Origin: Theropithecus gelada
Lineage: Eukaryota; Chordata; Mammalia; Primates; Cercopithecidae
Reading direction: 5' to 3'
NCBI RefSeq assembly: GCF_003255815.1
Contig: NC_037671.1
Span: 155,240,645-155,304,644 of the forward strand
Length of the DNA: 64,000 nucleotides
In this document: positions 1-10,990 of the stretch, piece by piece
How positions within the stretch are numbered: the stretch's first letter is position 1
Layout of the letters: each line of letters begins with the position of its first letter
The notes under the pieces: generated by a model
Seen by the model: the letters and a program-made list of their open reading frames with translations, nothing else
Told to the model about the DNA's origin: nothing
The model's database searches: none
Position numbers and translations under genes: made by a program

Positions 1-1265
1 GACAGGAACAAAGATCATTGAGATTCAGGAGAACAGCAAAACCCAATCCAAGGAAAATAAGAATCACAATAAAGTGAAACTGGAGCTGAAGGACAAAATA
101 GCCAGTATTAAAAATAACCTAACAGGTCTGACAGAGCTGAATAACACAATACAAGAATTTCACAATGCAATTACAAGTGTTAACAGCAGAGTAAATCAAG
201 CTGAGGAAAGAATCTCAGAACTTGAAGATTGGTTCTCTGAAATAGGACAGTCAGACAAAAATAAAGAAAGAAAAGCACTGTGACTAAAAAGAATGAGCAA
301 AACCACCAAGAAGTATTGGATCACGTAAAGAGGCCAAATCTCTGAATTGTTGGCATCACCGAAGGTAGGGGAGAAAGCAAACAACTTGGAAAATATATTT
401 CAGGATATCATCCATAAAAATTTCCCCAACTTTGCTAGAGAGGCCAACAGTCAAATTCAGGAAATACAGAGAACTCCTGCAAGATTCTACACAAGATCAT
501 CCCAAGACACATTATCCTCAGATTTTCCCAGGTCAAAATGAAAGAAAGAAAAAATGTTACTATGCAGCCATAAAAAAGGATGAGTTTGTGTCCTTTGTAG
601 GGACATGGATGCAGCTGGAAACCATCATTCTTAGCAAACTATCACAAGAACAGAAAACCAAACACCGCATGTTCTCACTCATAGGTGAGAACTGAACAAT
701 GAGATCACTTGGACTCGGGAAGGGGAACATCACACACCGGGGCCTATCATGGGGAGGAGGGAGCGGGGAGGGATTGCATTGGGAGTTATACCTGATGTAA
801 ATGACGAGTTGATGGGTGCTGATGAGTTTATGGGTGCAGCACAGCAACATGGCACAAGTATACATATGTAACAAACCTGCACGTTATGCACATGTACCCT
901 AGAACTTAAAGTATAATAATAATTAAAAAAAATAAAAATAATAAAAAATAAAAGCAGCTACAGAAAAAAAGGGCAGGTAACCTACAAGGGAGCTCCATCA
1001 GGCTAAAAGCAGACCTTTCAGCTAAAACCCTACAAACCAGAAGACATTAGGGGCTTATATTCTATATTCTTAAAGAAAAAAGAATCTTCAACTACGAATT
1101 TTATACCCAAACTAAGCTTTCTAAGTGAAGGAGAAATAAGATCCTTTTCAGATAAGCAAATGTTGAAGGAATTCATTACCACCAGATCTGCCTTACAAGA
1201 GATCATGAAGAGCACTAAATATAGAAAGGAAAGACTGCCACTAGCTAATAAAAAAAACCACACTT
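1..1265 (+). pseudogene. L1 ORF1 remnant, split by a later L1 insertion
   Basis: ORF1 of L1 encodes an RNA-binding chaperone with an N-terminal coiled coil, an RRM and a C-terminal domain. The open stretch at 74-283 translates to a heptad-rich coiled-coil segment containing the motif NQAEERISELED, typical of L1 ORF1. Downstream, 347-541 still matches the RRM region. The reading then stops at the inserted L1 fragment at 559 and resumes about 950 with the ORF1 C-terminal region, ending near 1265. Several stops break it even outside the insertion. It is not expected to make protein. Confidence 0.9.
559..950 (+). mobile_element. 5'-truncated L1PA 3' end inserted in ORF1 of older L1
   Basis: The segment starts with CTATGCAGCCATAAAAAAGG, which is close to the end of L1 ORF2, and runs through a younger L1PA-type 3' UTR ending in CTTAAAGTATAATAATAATT and an A-rich tail. 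The surrounding older L1 ORF1 is interrupted at about 556 and resumes with AAAGCAGCTACAG. A-rich DNA at both edges blurs the target-site duplication. The insertion is younger than its host. Confidence 0.92.
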
Positions 1266-1336
1266 AACCACACAGATCAGTGTCACAGTTAAGCAACCAC
1301 ACAAACAAATCAACATAATAACCAGCCAACAGCACA

Positions 1337-4300
1337 ATGACAGTATCAAATCCACACATATCAACACTAACCTTGACAGTAAACAGGCTAAATGCAACAC
1401 TTAAAAAGAACAGAGTGGCAAGCTGGATAAAAAAGCCCGTACCAATGACATGCTGTCTTCAAGACACCCATCTCACACTTAATGACAATCATAGGCTCAA
1501 AATAAAGGGATGGAGGAAAATATACCAAGCAAATGAAACAGAGAAAAAAGAAACAGTTGCAATCCTAATTTCAGACAAAATATATTTCAATCCAACAAAG
1601 ATCAAAAAAGACAAATAAAGACATTACATAATGGTAAATGGTTCAATTCAACAGGAAGATCTAGCTATCCTCAATATATATGCACCCAACACAGGAGCAC
1701 CTAGATTCATAAAGCAGGTTATTAGAGACTTATGAAGAGACAGACTCCTACACAGTAATATTGAGAGACTTCAACACTCCACTGACAGTTTTAGACAGAT
1801 CATCAGAAAATTAGCAAAGATATTCAGGACCTAAACTCAACATTGGACCAAATGGATCTGACAGACCTTTGCAGAACTCTCCACTCCAAAAAGAACAGAA
1901 TATACATTCTTCTCATCGTCACATGGTACATACTCAAAAATCAATCACATAATTGGACACAAAACAACGCTTAACAAATGTAAAAGGACCAAAATTATGC
2001 CAAACACACTCTCAGACCACAGCACAATAAAAATAGAAGTCAAGAGTATAAAAGTCACTCAAAACCATGAAATTACATGGAAATTAAACAACATGCTCCT
2101 GAATGACTTTTGGGCAAATAATGAAATTAAGCCAGAAATTAGGAAATTATTTGAAAATAATTAGAACAAAGATAAAACATATCAGAATCTCTGGAACACA
2201 GCTAAGGCAGTGTTAAAAGAGAAACTCATAGCACTAAATGCCCACATCAAAAAGTTAAAAGATCTCACATTAACAACATAACTTCACAAGAATGAATTAG
2301 AGAAGCAAGAATAAATCAACCCCAAAGCTAGCAGAATACAAGAAATAACAAAAATCAGAGATGAACTGAAGGAAATTGAGCCACACAAAACCACTCAAAG
2401 GACCAATGAATCCAGCAGTTCGTTTTTTGAAAAAATTAATAAAATAGATAGGCCACTAGGTAGACTAATAAAGAAGAAAAGAGAGAAGATCCAAATAAAC
2501 ACAATTAGAAATGATGAAGGGAATGTTACTACTGACCACACAGAAATAAAAATAACTATCAGAAATTACTATAAACACCTCTATGGACACAAACTAGAAA
2601 ACCTAGAAGAGATGGATAAATTCCTGGACACACACATCCTCCCAAGACTGAGCTAGGAAGAAACTGATTCCCCAAACAGACCAATAACAAGCTCCAAAAT
2701 TGAATCAGTAATAAATAGCCAACCAACCGAAAAAAGCTTAAGACCTGGCAGATTCACAGCCGAACTCTAACAGATGCACAAAAAAAGAGCTGGTGCCATT
2801 CCTAGAGAAACTATTCCTAAAGACTGAGGAGGAAGGACTCCACCTCAACTCATTATATGAAGCCAGCATCATCTTGATACCAATACCTGGCAGACACACA
2901 GCAATAATAATAATAAAACCTTCACACCAATATCCTTGATGAACATTGATGCAGAAATCCTCAACAAAATACTTGCAAACCAAATCCAGCAGCACATTCA
3001 AAAGCTAATCCATCATGATCAAGTGGGCTTCATCCCCAGGATTCAAGATTGACTTAACATGTGCAAATTAATAAATGCAATTCATCACATAAAGAGAAAT
3101 AAGACAAAACCACATGATTATCTCAATGGAAGCAGAAAACGCTTTTGGAAAAATTCAACACCGCTTCATGTTAAAAACCCTCAATAAACTAGGTATTGAA
3201 GGAACATAGCTCAAAGTAATAAGAGTCATCTATTACAAACCCACAGCCAACATTATGTTGAATGGGGAAAAGCTGGAACCATTCCCCTTGAAAACTGGCA
3301 CAAGACAAGGATGCCTTGTCTCACCACTTCTATTCAACATGGTATTGGACATCCTAACCAGAACAATCAGTCAGGAGAAAGAAATAAAGGGCATCCAAAT
3401 AGAAAAAGACGAAGTCAAACTATCTGTTTTCAGACAGCTTCATTCTATATCTAGAAAACCCCATAGTCTCAGCCCAAGAGCTCCTCCATCTGATAAACAG
3501 TTTCAGCAAAGTTGCAGGATACAAAATCAGTGTACAAAAATCACTAGGATTTCTATATACCAACAATGGCCAAACTGAGAGCCAAATCAGAAAGGCAACA
3601 ACATTCACAATTGCCCCAAAAAGAATAAAATACCTAGGAATACAGCTAACCAGGGAGGTGAAAGATCTCTATAATGAGAATTACAAAACAAAAACTCAAA
3701 GTAAGTCAGAGAAGACACAAACAAATGGAAAAATATCCCACGATCATGGATAGAATAATCAATATCATTACAATGGCTATACTGCCCAGAACAATTTACA
3801 GATTAAATACTATTCTTGTCAAACTACCATTGACATTCTTCACAGAACTAGAAAAAGCTATTTTAAAACTTGTATGGAACCAAAAAAAAGAGCTCCAATA
3901 GCCAAGGTAATCCTAAGCAAAAAGAATAAAGCTGGAGACATCACATTACCTGACTTCAAACTATACTACAAAGCTTACCAAAACAGCATGGTACTGGTAC
4001 AAAAACAGACACATAGACCAATGGAACAGAATAGAGAGCTCAGAAATAAGGCCATACACTTATGACCATCTGATCTTCAACAAAGCTGACAAAAACAAGC
4101 ACTGGGGAAAAGACTCACTATTCCATAAATGGTGCTGGGATAACTGGCTAGCCATATGCGGAAGATAGAAGCTGAACCCTTTCCTTACACCGTACAAAAA
4201 AATCAACTCGAGATGGATTAAAGGCGTAAGCGTAAAACTCAAAACTATAAAAACTCTGGAAGATAACCTAGGCAATACTATCGTGGACATAGGAACGGTA

Positions 4301-5290
4301 AAGATTTCATGACAAAGACAGCAAAAGCAATTGCAACAAAAGCAAGCCTTAACAAGTGGAATCTAATTAAACTTAAGAGCTTCTGGGGCTGGGTGCAGTG
4401 GCTCACACCTGTAATCCCAGCACTTTGGGCAGCTGAGGCAGGCAGATCACTTGAGGTCAGGAATTCAAGACCAGCCTGGCCAACATGCTACTCAGGAGGC
4501 TGAGGCACAAGAATCACTTGAACTTGGGGGGCAGAGGTTGCGGTGAGCGGAGATCGTGCCACTGCACTCTAGCCTGAGTGACAGAGGAAGACTCATCTCA
4601 AATAAAGAAATAATTAAACCAACAAACAGAGCTTCTGCACAGCAAAAGAAACTATCAACAGAGTAACCTGACAACCTACAGAATGGGAGAAAATATCTGC
4701 AAACTATGCATCTGACAAAGTTCTAATATCCAGCATCTATAAGGAACTTAAATTTACAAAAGAAAAAACAAGCAACCCCATTAAAAAGTGAGCAGAGGAC
4801 ATGAACAGACACTTTCCAAAAGAAGTCATACATGTAGTCAGCAAGCATATGAAAAAATATCTCAATATCACCAATAATTAGAAAAATGCAAATCTTAACC
4901 ACAATGAGATACCATCTCACACCAGTCAGGATGGCTATTACTAAAATGTCAAAAAACAAGAGATGCTGGCAAGGTTGCGGACAAAAGGGAATGCTGATAC
5001 GCTGTTGGTGGGAGTGTAAATTAGTTCACCATTGTGGAAAGCAGAGGCAGATTCCTCAAAGAGCTAAAAGCAGAAGTACCATTTGACCCAGCAATCCCAT
5101 TACTGGGTATATACCCATAGGAATATAAATCATTCCACCATAAAGACACATGCACGCAAATGTTCATTGTGGCACTATTCACAATAGCAAAGACATGGAA
5201 TCAACCTAAATTCACATCAATGACAGACTGGATAAAGAAAATGTGAGACATACACACCATGGAATACTATGAAGCCATAAAAAGGAAAGA
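1337..5290 (+). pseudogene. L1 ORF2 remnant (endonuclease, reverse transcriptase)
   Basis: ORF2 encodes the endonuclease and reverse transcriptase that drive target-primed reverse transcription. The start at 1337 is supported by the conserved N-terminal layout, and 93 codons remain open, covering the first endonuclease motifs (a degenerate QETH-like QDTH is visible). Stops and frameshifts follow. Around 3255-3420 the RT segment with the PLKTGTRQGC block is readable. The FADD catalytic motif expected next is destroyed: the sequence reads from TGTTTTCAGAC straight to GCTTC. The C-terminal part continues to about 5290 with an Alu inserted at 4387. A cysteine-rich CWQGCGQKG segment marks the C-terminal zinc-knuckle-like region near 4965. 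Non-functional. Confidence 0.9.
4387..4612 (+). mobile_element. Alu element with internal deletion (AluS-like)
   Basis: The left monomer is intact at its start (GGCTGGGTGCAGTGGCTCAC). The sequence then jumps from GCCTGGCCAACATG directly to CTACTCAGGAGGCTGAGG, so roughly 80 bases containing the end of the left monomer, the middle A-rich linker and the start of the right monomer are missing. The tail is a short AAATAAAGAAATAA. The flanks ATTAAACTTAAGAGCTTCT and ATTAAACC...AGAGCTTCT look like a decayed target-site duplication inside L1 ORF2. Confidence 0.93.
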
Positions 5291-5749
5291 GATCATGTTC
5301 TTTGCAGGAACATGGATGGAGCTGGAGGCCATTATCCTCAACATACTAACACAGGAAAAGAAAACTGAATACCACATGTTCTCACTTATAAGTGGGAGCT
5401 AAATTATAAGAACTTATGAACACACAGAAGGAAAGAACAGACACTGGGATCTACTTGAAGGGAGACGCTGGGGAGAGGGAGAGGAGCAGAAAAGATAACT
5501 ATTGTATACTGGGCTCGATGCTTGGATGATGAAATAATATGTACAACAAACACCATGACATGTGTTTACCTATGTAACAAACCTTTTTATGTACCCCAAA
5601 CCTAAAACAAAAGCTAAAAAAGAAATTCTGGAAATAAAAATATAAAAATAAACAAATGAAATTTTCAGTCATTAAATGCTATAATAGTACTACATATACT
5701 AGCACTATTTTTGTTTGGTTAACACAGCATTGTTTATTAAATATGGCCA

Positions 5750-7500
5750 TGTCGTTATGCTTCAATCCAGTGCACTCCTTCTCACTATTGTACAGGGGTA
5801 CCCCAGCTTGTGAGCAAAGCACATTTATCCATCCCTGATAAATGGAATTTATATTGCACGTATAAATGCCCTTTTAAATTCCTTTTCATGTTTCACTTTT
5901 GCAAATTATGCCATGAACATCATTGGCACATATGCAAAATTTTGTAAAGGATACATGCTAGAAGTAAAACTTCTAGGTATAAATATTTTAAATTTTATTA
6001 GCTATTGGCAAATTCCTATCTAAAGTGATCTTAGTAGATTACATTCTTATCAACAGTTTGGAACCCTTTCTGTTTCCTCAAATTCTTGCCAGTGTTTAAA
6101 TTTTGCCAGTGTGGTTAGTGAAAAATAGTATGTTGTTTAATTAACTTTTCCCCTATACGTTCTAGATAGGAATCCTTTGTTATGTAGTCTGCAAATATAT
6201 TCTTCAAGTGTATCACTTATCTCTTAACTTTTGAATGAAGTCTTTGTGGTATAGAAGATTTTGTAACCTGAAGTAGGCACATTTACCAGTGTTAACTATT
6301 TTGAGTCTTTTTGTCTTAAGAAATATTTTCCTACTTGACAATCATAACATACTCTATATATTCATTGAATGTAAGTTTTAATTTTGCTTTACATTTAGGT
6401 ATGAAATCCAGTTGCATTTGCTTTTTGTAGCTATCTAATTTGTTTTTTCCACGTATTACACCAGTTGTTTATGAAACCACTTATTAAGTAGTCCATCCTT
6501 TCTTTCTTCCCACTCTCATATCCCAGGTATCCACGTGTCTAGGAATCTCTTCCTGGCTGTTTTGTTTCATTCATCTATTTGTCTATTCCTGCAATAATAC
6601 TACTTTATTTACCCTACCTTTGTAATAAAGTTTGATATCCGATAGGTTAAGTCCAACTCATTTGACTTACTTTTCAGGATTGTTTTGATTAGCCTTCCAT
6701 ATTTAGTATTATAAAAATGTTAGATTCAGTTTATCAATTATTATGAAAAGTCTGATGGGGCTATTGAATGAAACTACATTTATGTATTAATTTTGGAAAA
6801 AAGTAGCATTTTTATAATAATGTGTCTTTCTTTCAATGGTATCTCACCATTTATTGGTGTCTAATGTCCTTCAATAACATTTCATATTTTTTTCCAAAAT
6901 GTATTTTTCTTATTAAGTGTATTTCTTGTTACTTCAATGTCTTTGTTGTTATTGTAAATGGGATTGTCTTAATGGTAATTGTGCAGGTATATGGAAGCCA
7001 TTTATTTTTCTATGCCGATTTCATATCGGTTCCACTTCCAGACTAACTCACGTACTTCTAATAGTCATTCATTATGTGTTTTCCAGCTAAACAATTATAT
7101 TATCTATAAATAACCATGGTTTTTCTTTTTTAATCATCATACCTTTCACTTCTTATTTTTGACTTGTTGCCTTTGTCTAATACAAATGGAATATTAGCTG
7201 TGACAGCCAGCTTCCTTGTGTTATTCCTGGCTTTACTTGCAATACTTCTAAGTTTCAACTTTAAGTATAATCTTTGCTAGATAAATCTGGTAAATAACCT
7301 TCACAGGCTAGGGATCATTTCTTCTATCCCTAGCTTGCTATTTAGTGTATGTATGTGTATGTGTGTATTTTAATCATGCACAGGTATTCAATTTTGAATT
7401 TCTAATTAGTTTTTTCTTTTAGCTGCTTGTAATTTGTTTCCTGGGTGCAATATTTTCCCTAATCTTTCTGATAATAGCATCAGATTCATTGTAAGCAATG
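5750..7500 (-). mobile_element. Very old L1 (L1M-type), reverse orientation
   Basis: The region resembles the reverse complement of mammalian-age L1 from 3' UTR into ORF2. Recognisable relics are GCCATGAACATCATTGG, ACATTCTTATCAACAGT and CAAATTCTTGCCAG near the 3' side. Further on come the antisense RT landmarks GGATTGTTTTGATTAGCC, CACCATTTATTGGTG, GTAAATGGGATTGT and GCCTTTGTCTAATACAAATGG. Divergence is high and no reading frame survives. The edges are approximate; the part before about 5880 and after 7300 is least certain. Confidence 0.65.
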
Positions 7501-7555
7501 TGTTCTTAATACTTCACTAGCTGTTTTTTCAGACAAGTTTTTGCATTTGTCTTCC

Positions 7556-7676
7556 TTTTGTTGCTCTTCTGTGTGTGGATTTGGATTTTTTTTTTTAAAC
7601 AAAATGTGTTCTGTTGTCTTCCTAAGGCAACAAGTTCATTTCTTTACGAATATTATCAGCTATCATTTCTGTAGTC
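7556..7676. repeat. Unidentified repeat, copy 1 of 2
   Basis: About 120 bases here are clearly related to 9993-10112. Shared blocks in the same order are TGCTCTTCTGTGTG, GGATTTG, TGTTGTCTTCCT, CAAGTTCATTTC and ATCAGCTATC with CTGT. Differences are scattered substitutions and short indels, as in two old copies of one dispersed element. I cannot name the family. Confidence 0.6.
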
Positions 7677-7966
7677 TCTCATTCTTGACCCTGAGTTCAT
7701 CCCTCTGCTGTGATTTCCACAGATGGACAGCTGTTTCTCTATAAGATGACTGCCTTGGGGGAAAAGGCAGGGGAACGGGGCTCCACAGGGCTTTAAATGA
7801 GTGTAAGGAGAAGGCAGGATGCCCCTAATGGGATGTCTTGGTGACTGATCTTCTGGACTTAACAGTTCCTGTTCCTCCACCTGTCACCAAGGGCTTGGCT
7901 CTCTGTCCCAGAGAATTGCTTCTTCTGGAAACAGATACTCCTGTCAGAGCTTCCTAGTCCTAAAAT

Positions 7967-7990
7967 ATAGAGAGAGAAAGAGAGAGAGAG

Positions 7991-8036
<46 letters not shown>
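7967..8036. repeat. (GA)n microsatellite
   Basis: About 70 bases are nearly pure GA dinucleotide, interrupted by two AAA runs near the left side (AAAG at 7977 and AAAAAG at 7992). On the reverse strand it would read as serine-leucine repeats, which is a composition artefact and not a gene. Confidence 0.97.
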
Positions 8037-8038
<2 letters not shown>

Positions 8039-8289
8039 ACTGAGGGATTGAGTCTAAGAGGTTCAACAGCCAGGTAGATTTTATGATAATCCAATTAAGT
8101 TCCTCCTTATTGCCTCTTGGCTTCATCCAGCTGCTGATTTGTTCTCTTTGTGGTGTCACTGTCCCCTAGACTTCTGTACATGTTTGGGGTTGCTTTTCTT
8201 CTCTTTAGAGTCTGATCCAATTTGTTTTAAGTAATTTACAGATTCATCACAATTTCTGAAAACGTTTCATCTTTTAAGGGAGAGAGTGT

Positions 8290-8370
8290 GACTATGTATT
8301 TGTTTTTATATCTATACATATGCATACATACACATATACACACACACAAATATATATGCACACATACTTT
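8290..8370. repeat. Imperfect TA/CA-rich simple repeat
   Basis: A low-complexity alternating purine-pyrimidine tract of TATACATATGCATACATACACATATAC type, including a short perfect CA run. No other structure is visible. Confidence 0.8.
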
Positions 8371-8674
8371 CATTTCCAGAGTTTATTGTAGTGTATTAGG
8401 GTTCAATGTGTGCTCAGTCTACTATTTAGAAATCAGATTATTCTGTCTTCAAATTGGAAGTATTTGTACACTGGGGAATTTTCCTAAACTTGAATCTGAT
8501 GTCTTGAATAACACAAGGCATTGATTACATACATTGGAAAATCAGCATCAAGTATGATTTTATTAACTCTTATTTCATCTCAGAAGGGCCTGCTTCAATC
8601 TAAATATGGGGGGTAGGTGTTGACCAATATGAAAGCGATCTGCAAACTGTTACATTTTGGTCTCACTGACTCCC

Positions 8675-8850
8675 TTTATTAGGTCTGTGACCTTGAATAA
8701 GGTATTCAGTATCTCTGACCCTCAGTTGTGTTATTGCAAAGGTCAGGTAAAAAAAAAAAAATGTACGTGAAGGTAGTTTATAATCAGCTAAACACCATGC
8801 ATGAAAATGATCATTGCTGGCATTACCTTGTCATCTTTGATTTCTCATCT
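8675..8850 (+). mobile_element. MIR SINE fragment
   Basis: MIR is an ancient tRNA-derived SINE. The blocks TCTGTGACCTTGAATAAGG, ATCTCTGACCCTCAGTT and TTATTGCAAAGGTCAGGT follow the MIR core order (tgtgacctt, cctcagtt, aaaatgg). An A-run at 8750-8761 interrupts it. Strongly diverged. Confidence 0.6.
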
Positions 8851-8997
8851 GTCACACCTCAATTTTCAAGTTGTTCACATGTTGTTAATATATGTTGCCT
8901 ATTTATATAGAAATCTACTTAATGGACATATTGGTATATTATTCCTGAAAACTGAAACACATTGTTTTGAATACACAATTCATGTTGACTGAGAGAA

Positions 8998-9110
8998 TAT
9001 AGTGCTGTGGTTTTTAGTATGGATTTTAGAGTCAGGTAGATGTGGGCTCTAATCCTCACTTGTTTACTTCCTAAATCCTTTCTTGAGACAATCATAGCTC
9101 CTTGGCAGTT
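8998..9110 (+). mobile_element. MIR SINE 5' part
   Basis: The block TAGTGCTGTGGTTTTTAGTA followed by GATTTTAGAGTCAGGTAGA and CTCTAATCCTCACTTGTTTAC matches the tRNA-related head and box B region of MIR. The 3' half is not recognisable beyond about 9110. Confidence 0.65.
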
Positions 9111-9724
9111 ACATGACATGTGGAGTCCTTCATGCTGTTATTCTTGCAATAACTTCAGATGACTTGCAGGATTAGGAGACCATTTCTGCGTCTCATTAAA
9201 ATCCTGTGTTTGAAAGGTGCAACTAAGAATGCCTCATAGAAGACTGTTGGCATATCCTGACAAGAGGACATTCCTGGATTTCCAGCGCTCAACATGTCAA
9301 TCTTTTATTGAATCAAACATTCAATCTCGCTAAATTGCTAGTGCAGCTTCCCATCTTGCTATCCAAACTTCTGAGAATTTACTAGACCAAAAAATATATA
9401 TCCTAGATTTCTGCTCTGTATGCACCAATGTTTTAGGGTTATTTCGTGTTAGTCTTTATAGGAAACTATAGACTTGAGTCTTGCCTCAGTTGAGGTCATG
9501 AGGCCTACATATAATGAAGTTCATGTGGCAACATCACATTGATCAACCACAGTTATTTTCCAGAGGGGATCGCAAACACATCACCTTCCAATTGCTAGTG
9601 TTGTAGGGTTCTGTTTATTATGTTTCATTTTCAGTGTTTGTTTATTTGTATATACTTCCTAGAAATTTCCGGGAATAAAATGTCAGGATACAGTAATTTT
9701 ACTCTTTGCAAACAGTGAAATCAC

Positions 9725-9805
9725 TAGGGTATGCTAAACTTGAGAAGGATGATAGAACTAGATGATCAGGATTCTTCTAGCACTGAAAATCTATAATTCT
9801 TTATG
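9725..9805 (+). mobile_element. Possible CR1/L3-type 3' end
   Basis: The run AGAACTAGATGATCAGGATT, CTTCTAGCACTGAAAATCTA and TAATTCTTTATGAATTC resembles the shared 3' tail of ancient CR1/L3-type elements (aactagatgatct, ccagctctaaaattctatga). Only about 80 bases support this. Confidence 0.4.
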
Positions 9806-9992
9806 AATTCATGCAAATTTCACACAACAGGATGTGCCTTTACTAATTCAACAATGACACCAGTTAAGAGAAAAGAGTTGTGTGTGACAAGATATTTCTT
9901 TGGTACTTCTTGTAGTTTACAGACAACAAAGAAGATAATTTGGCACTGAGTAATTTTGAAGAAGTAAAGGTTAATTTATTAAAAAATTCACT

Positions 9993-10112
9993 TTGTTGTC
10001 ATCTCACTGCTCTTCTGTGTGGATTTGAATTTTTGAAAAAAGAGGTTGTGTTTTGTTGTCTTCCTCAAACAGCAAGTTCATTTCCTTATGCATATTAGCA
10101 GCTATCGTATCT
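9993..10112. repeat. Unidentified repeat, copy 2 of 2
   Basis: Related to 7556-7676 in the same orientation; see that entry for shared blocks. Similarity ends abruptly after ATCTGTT at about 10112, and the flanks of the two copies differ. This fits two insertions of one element better than a segmental duplication. Confidence 0.6.
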
Positions 10113-10404
10113 GTTAAGGGTCATTAAATATAAGCAGGGCTTACCACACAAAGACCTGGAGCATCAACTAACCCCTGCACTTGCTATGCATTACCAGCAG
10201 CAAACTCATGACATTCTGACTCCGGTAATGGAACTTGTCATTCAAAGAAGAAACAAACAGTATAATTATTAATCATCAGGCACCTATAGTTTGAAACCTT
10301 GATAATTGAATTATTGTTAATGAGAAGTAAAATATAAGATAAATGATCCACAGATTTAATCTGGAGCCTAAATGGTCTCCATTGCTCCCTGGATAGCTGT
10401 GCAG

Positions 10405-10600
10405 TTCCGTGACATACTGGCAAGAGCATGGAATGTACTGAGGTCATACTACCCAGTAGCTGTGTAACCTTATAGAATGACACATATCTGAACCTGTCAA
10501 ATAGAGAGGACATCCCTCCAAAGTGCTTCATTAAGATTCTTGTGTCAATTGAAAATTAGACATGAGATCACTTTGGAAATGACTGTTAAAATTGCCTCAT
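10405..10600 (+). mobile_element. MIR SINE
   Basis: The order GGCAAGAGCATGGAATGTAC, AGTAGCTGTGTAACCTTATA, CTGAACCTGTCAAATAGAG and ATCACTTTGG fits the MIR core and right side (tagctgtgtgacctt, tcatctgtaaaatg). Diverged but colinear. Confidence 0.65.
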
Positions 10601-10854
10601 ATTAATCTCATTACAAGCTTTCAGAGCAATTCAGAAAGCGTATTGCTCTCTAATGCCAGAGAAACCCCCATATAAACCTCATCATGGACTGAGATGCTTG
10701 TGTTTAGCTGTAAACTCTCAAACTTGTGATGCTGTAATTACATCCTTATGATAAAAGCCCTTGAAATAATAGATTTTATTTCCAGAAATTGATTTGATAG
10801 GAAATATATCTCTACACTTTTTCTGTATCTTTCCTTTTCATACACTGTTCATTG

Positions 10855-10990
10855 AACATGCATTCATTCATCCTGTGATTTATCAACCAAACACTTTCTG
10901 AGCTCTGCTTTTTATCGGGCCCATGCAAAGTGCTGGAGATACAAAGTCTTACAAGGCAGAACCCTTGTCCTCAGAGAACTTGCTGTTGTG
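10855..10990 (-). mobile_element. L2 LINE 3' end, reverse
   Basis: Reading starts with GCATTCATTCATCCTG, passes CAACCAAACACTTTCTGAGC and CAAAGTGCTGGAGATACAAA, and ends at CCCTTGTCCTCAGAGAACTTG. This is the reverse complement of the L2 3' end (ending in caataaatatttgttgaatgaatga). Confidence 0.8.

Larger units (their letters stand above)
1..5636 (+). mobile_element. Long decayed L1 retrotransposon (L1PB/L1MA-like)
   Basis: This is one L1 copy that enters the window already inside ORF1 and continues through the ORF1-ORF2 spacer, ORF2 and 3' UTR to an A-rich tail near 5590-5636. The order of recognisable L1 segments is colinear throughout, which argues for one insertion rather than several. The 3' UTR differs from young L1PA copies: it has the GTACAACAAACACC and TACCTATGTAACAAACC blocks followed by CCCAAACCTAAAACAAAAG, which I associate with older L1PB/L1MA lineages. 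A young L1 3' fragment (559-950) and an Alu (4387-4612) were inserted later. Many stops and frameshifts make it inactive. The 5' end lies outside the window, so full length cannot be judged. Confidence 0.92.
7680..8674. other. Unannotated AT-moderate DNA around the GA repeat
   Basis: Apart from the GA and TA/CA simple repeats I recognise nothing in this stretch. It has no convincing open frame. Confidence 0.5.

Noticed and set aside
7944..8159. Minus-strand frame with a long serine-leucine repeat
   Set aside because: It is the translation of a GA microsatellite.
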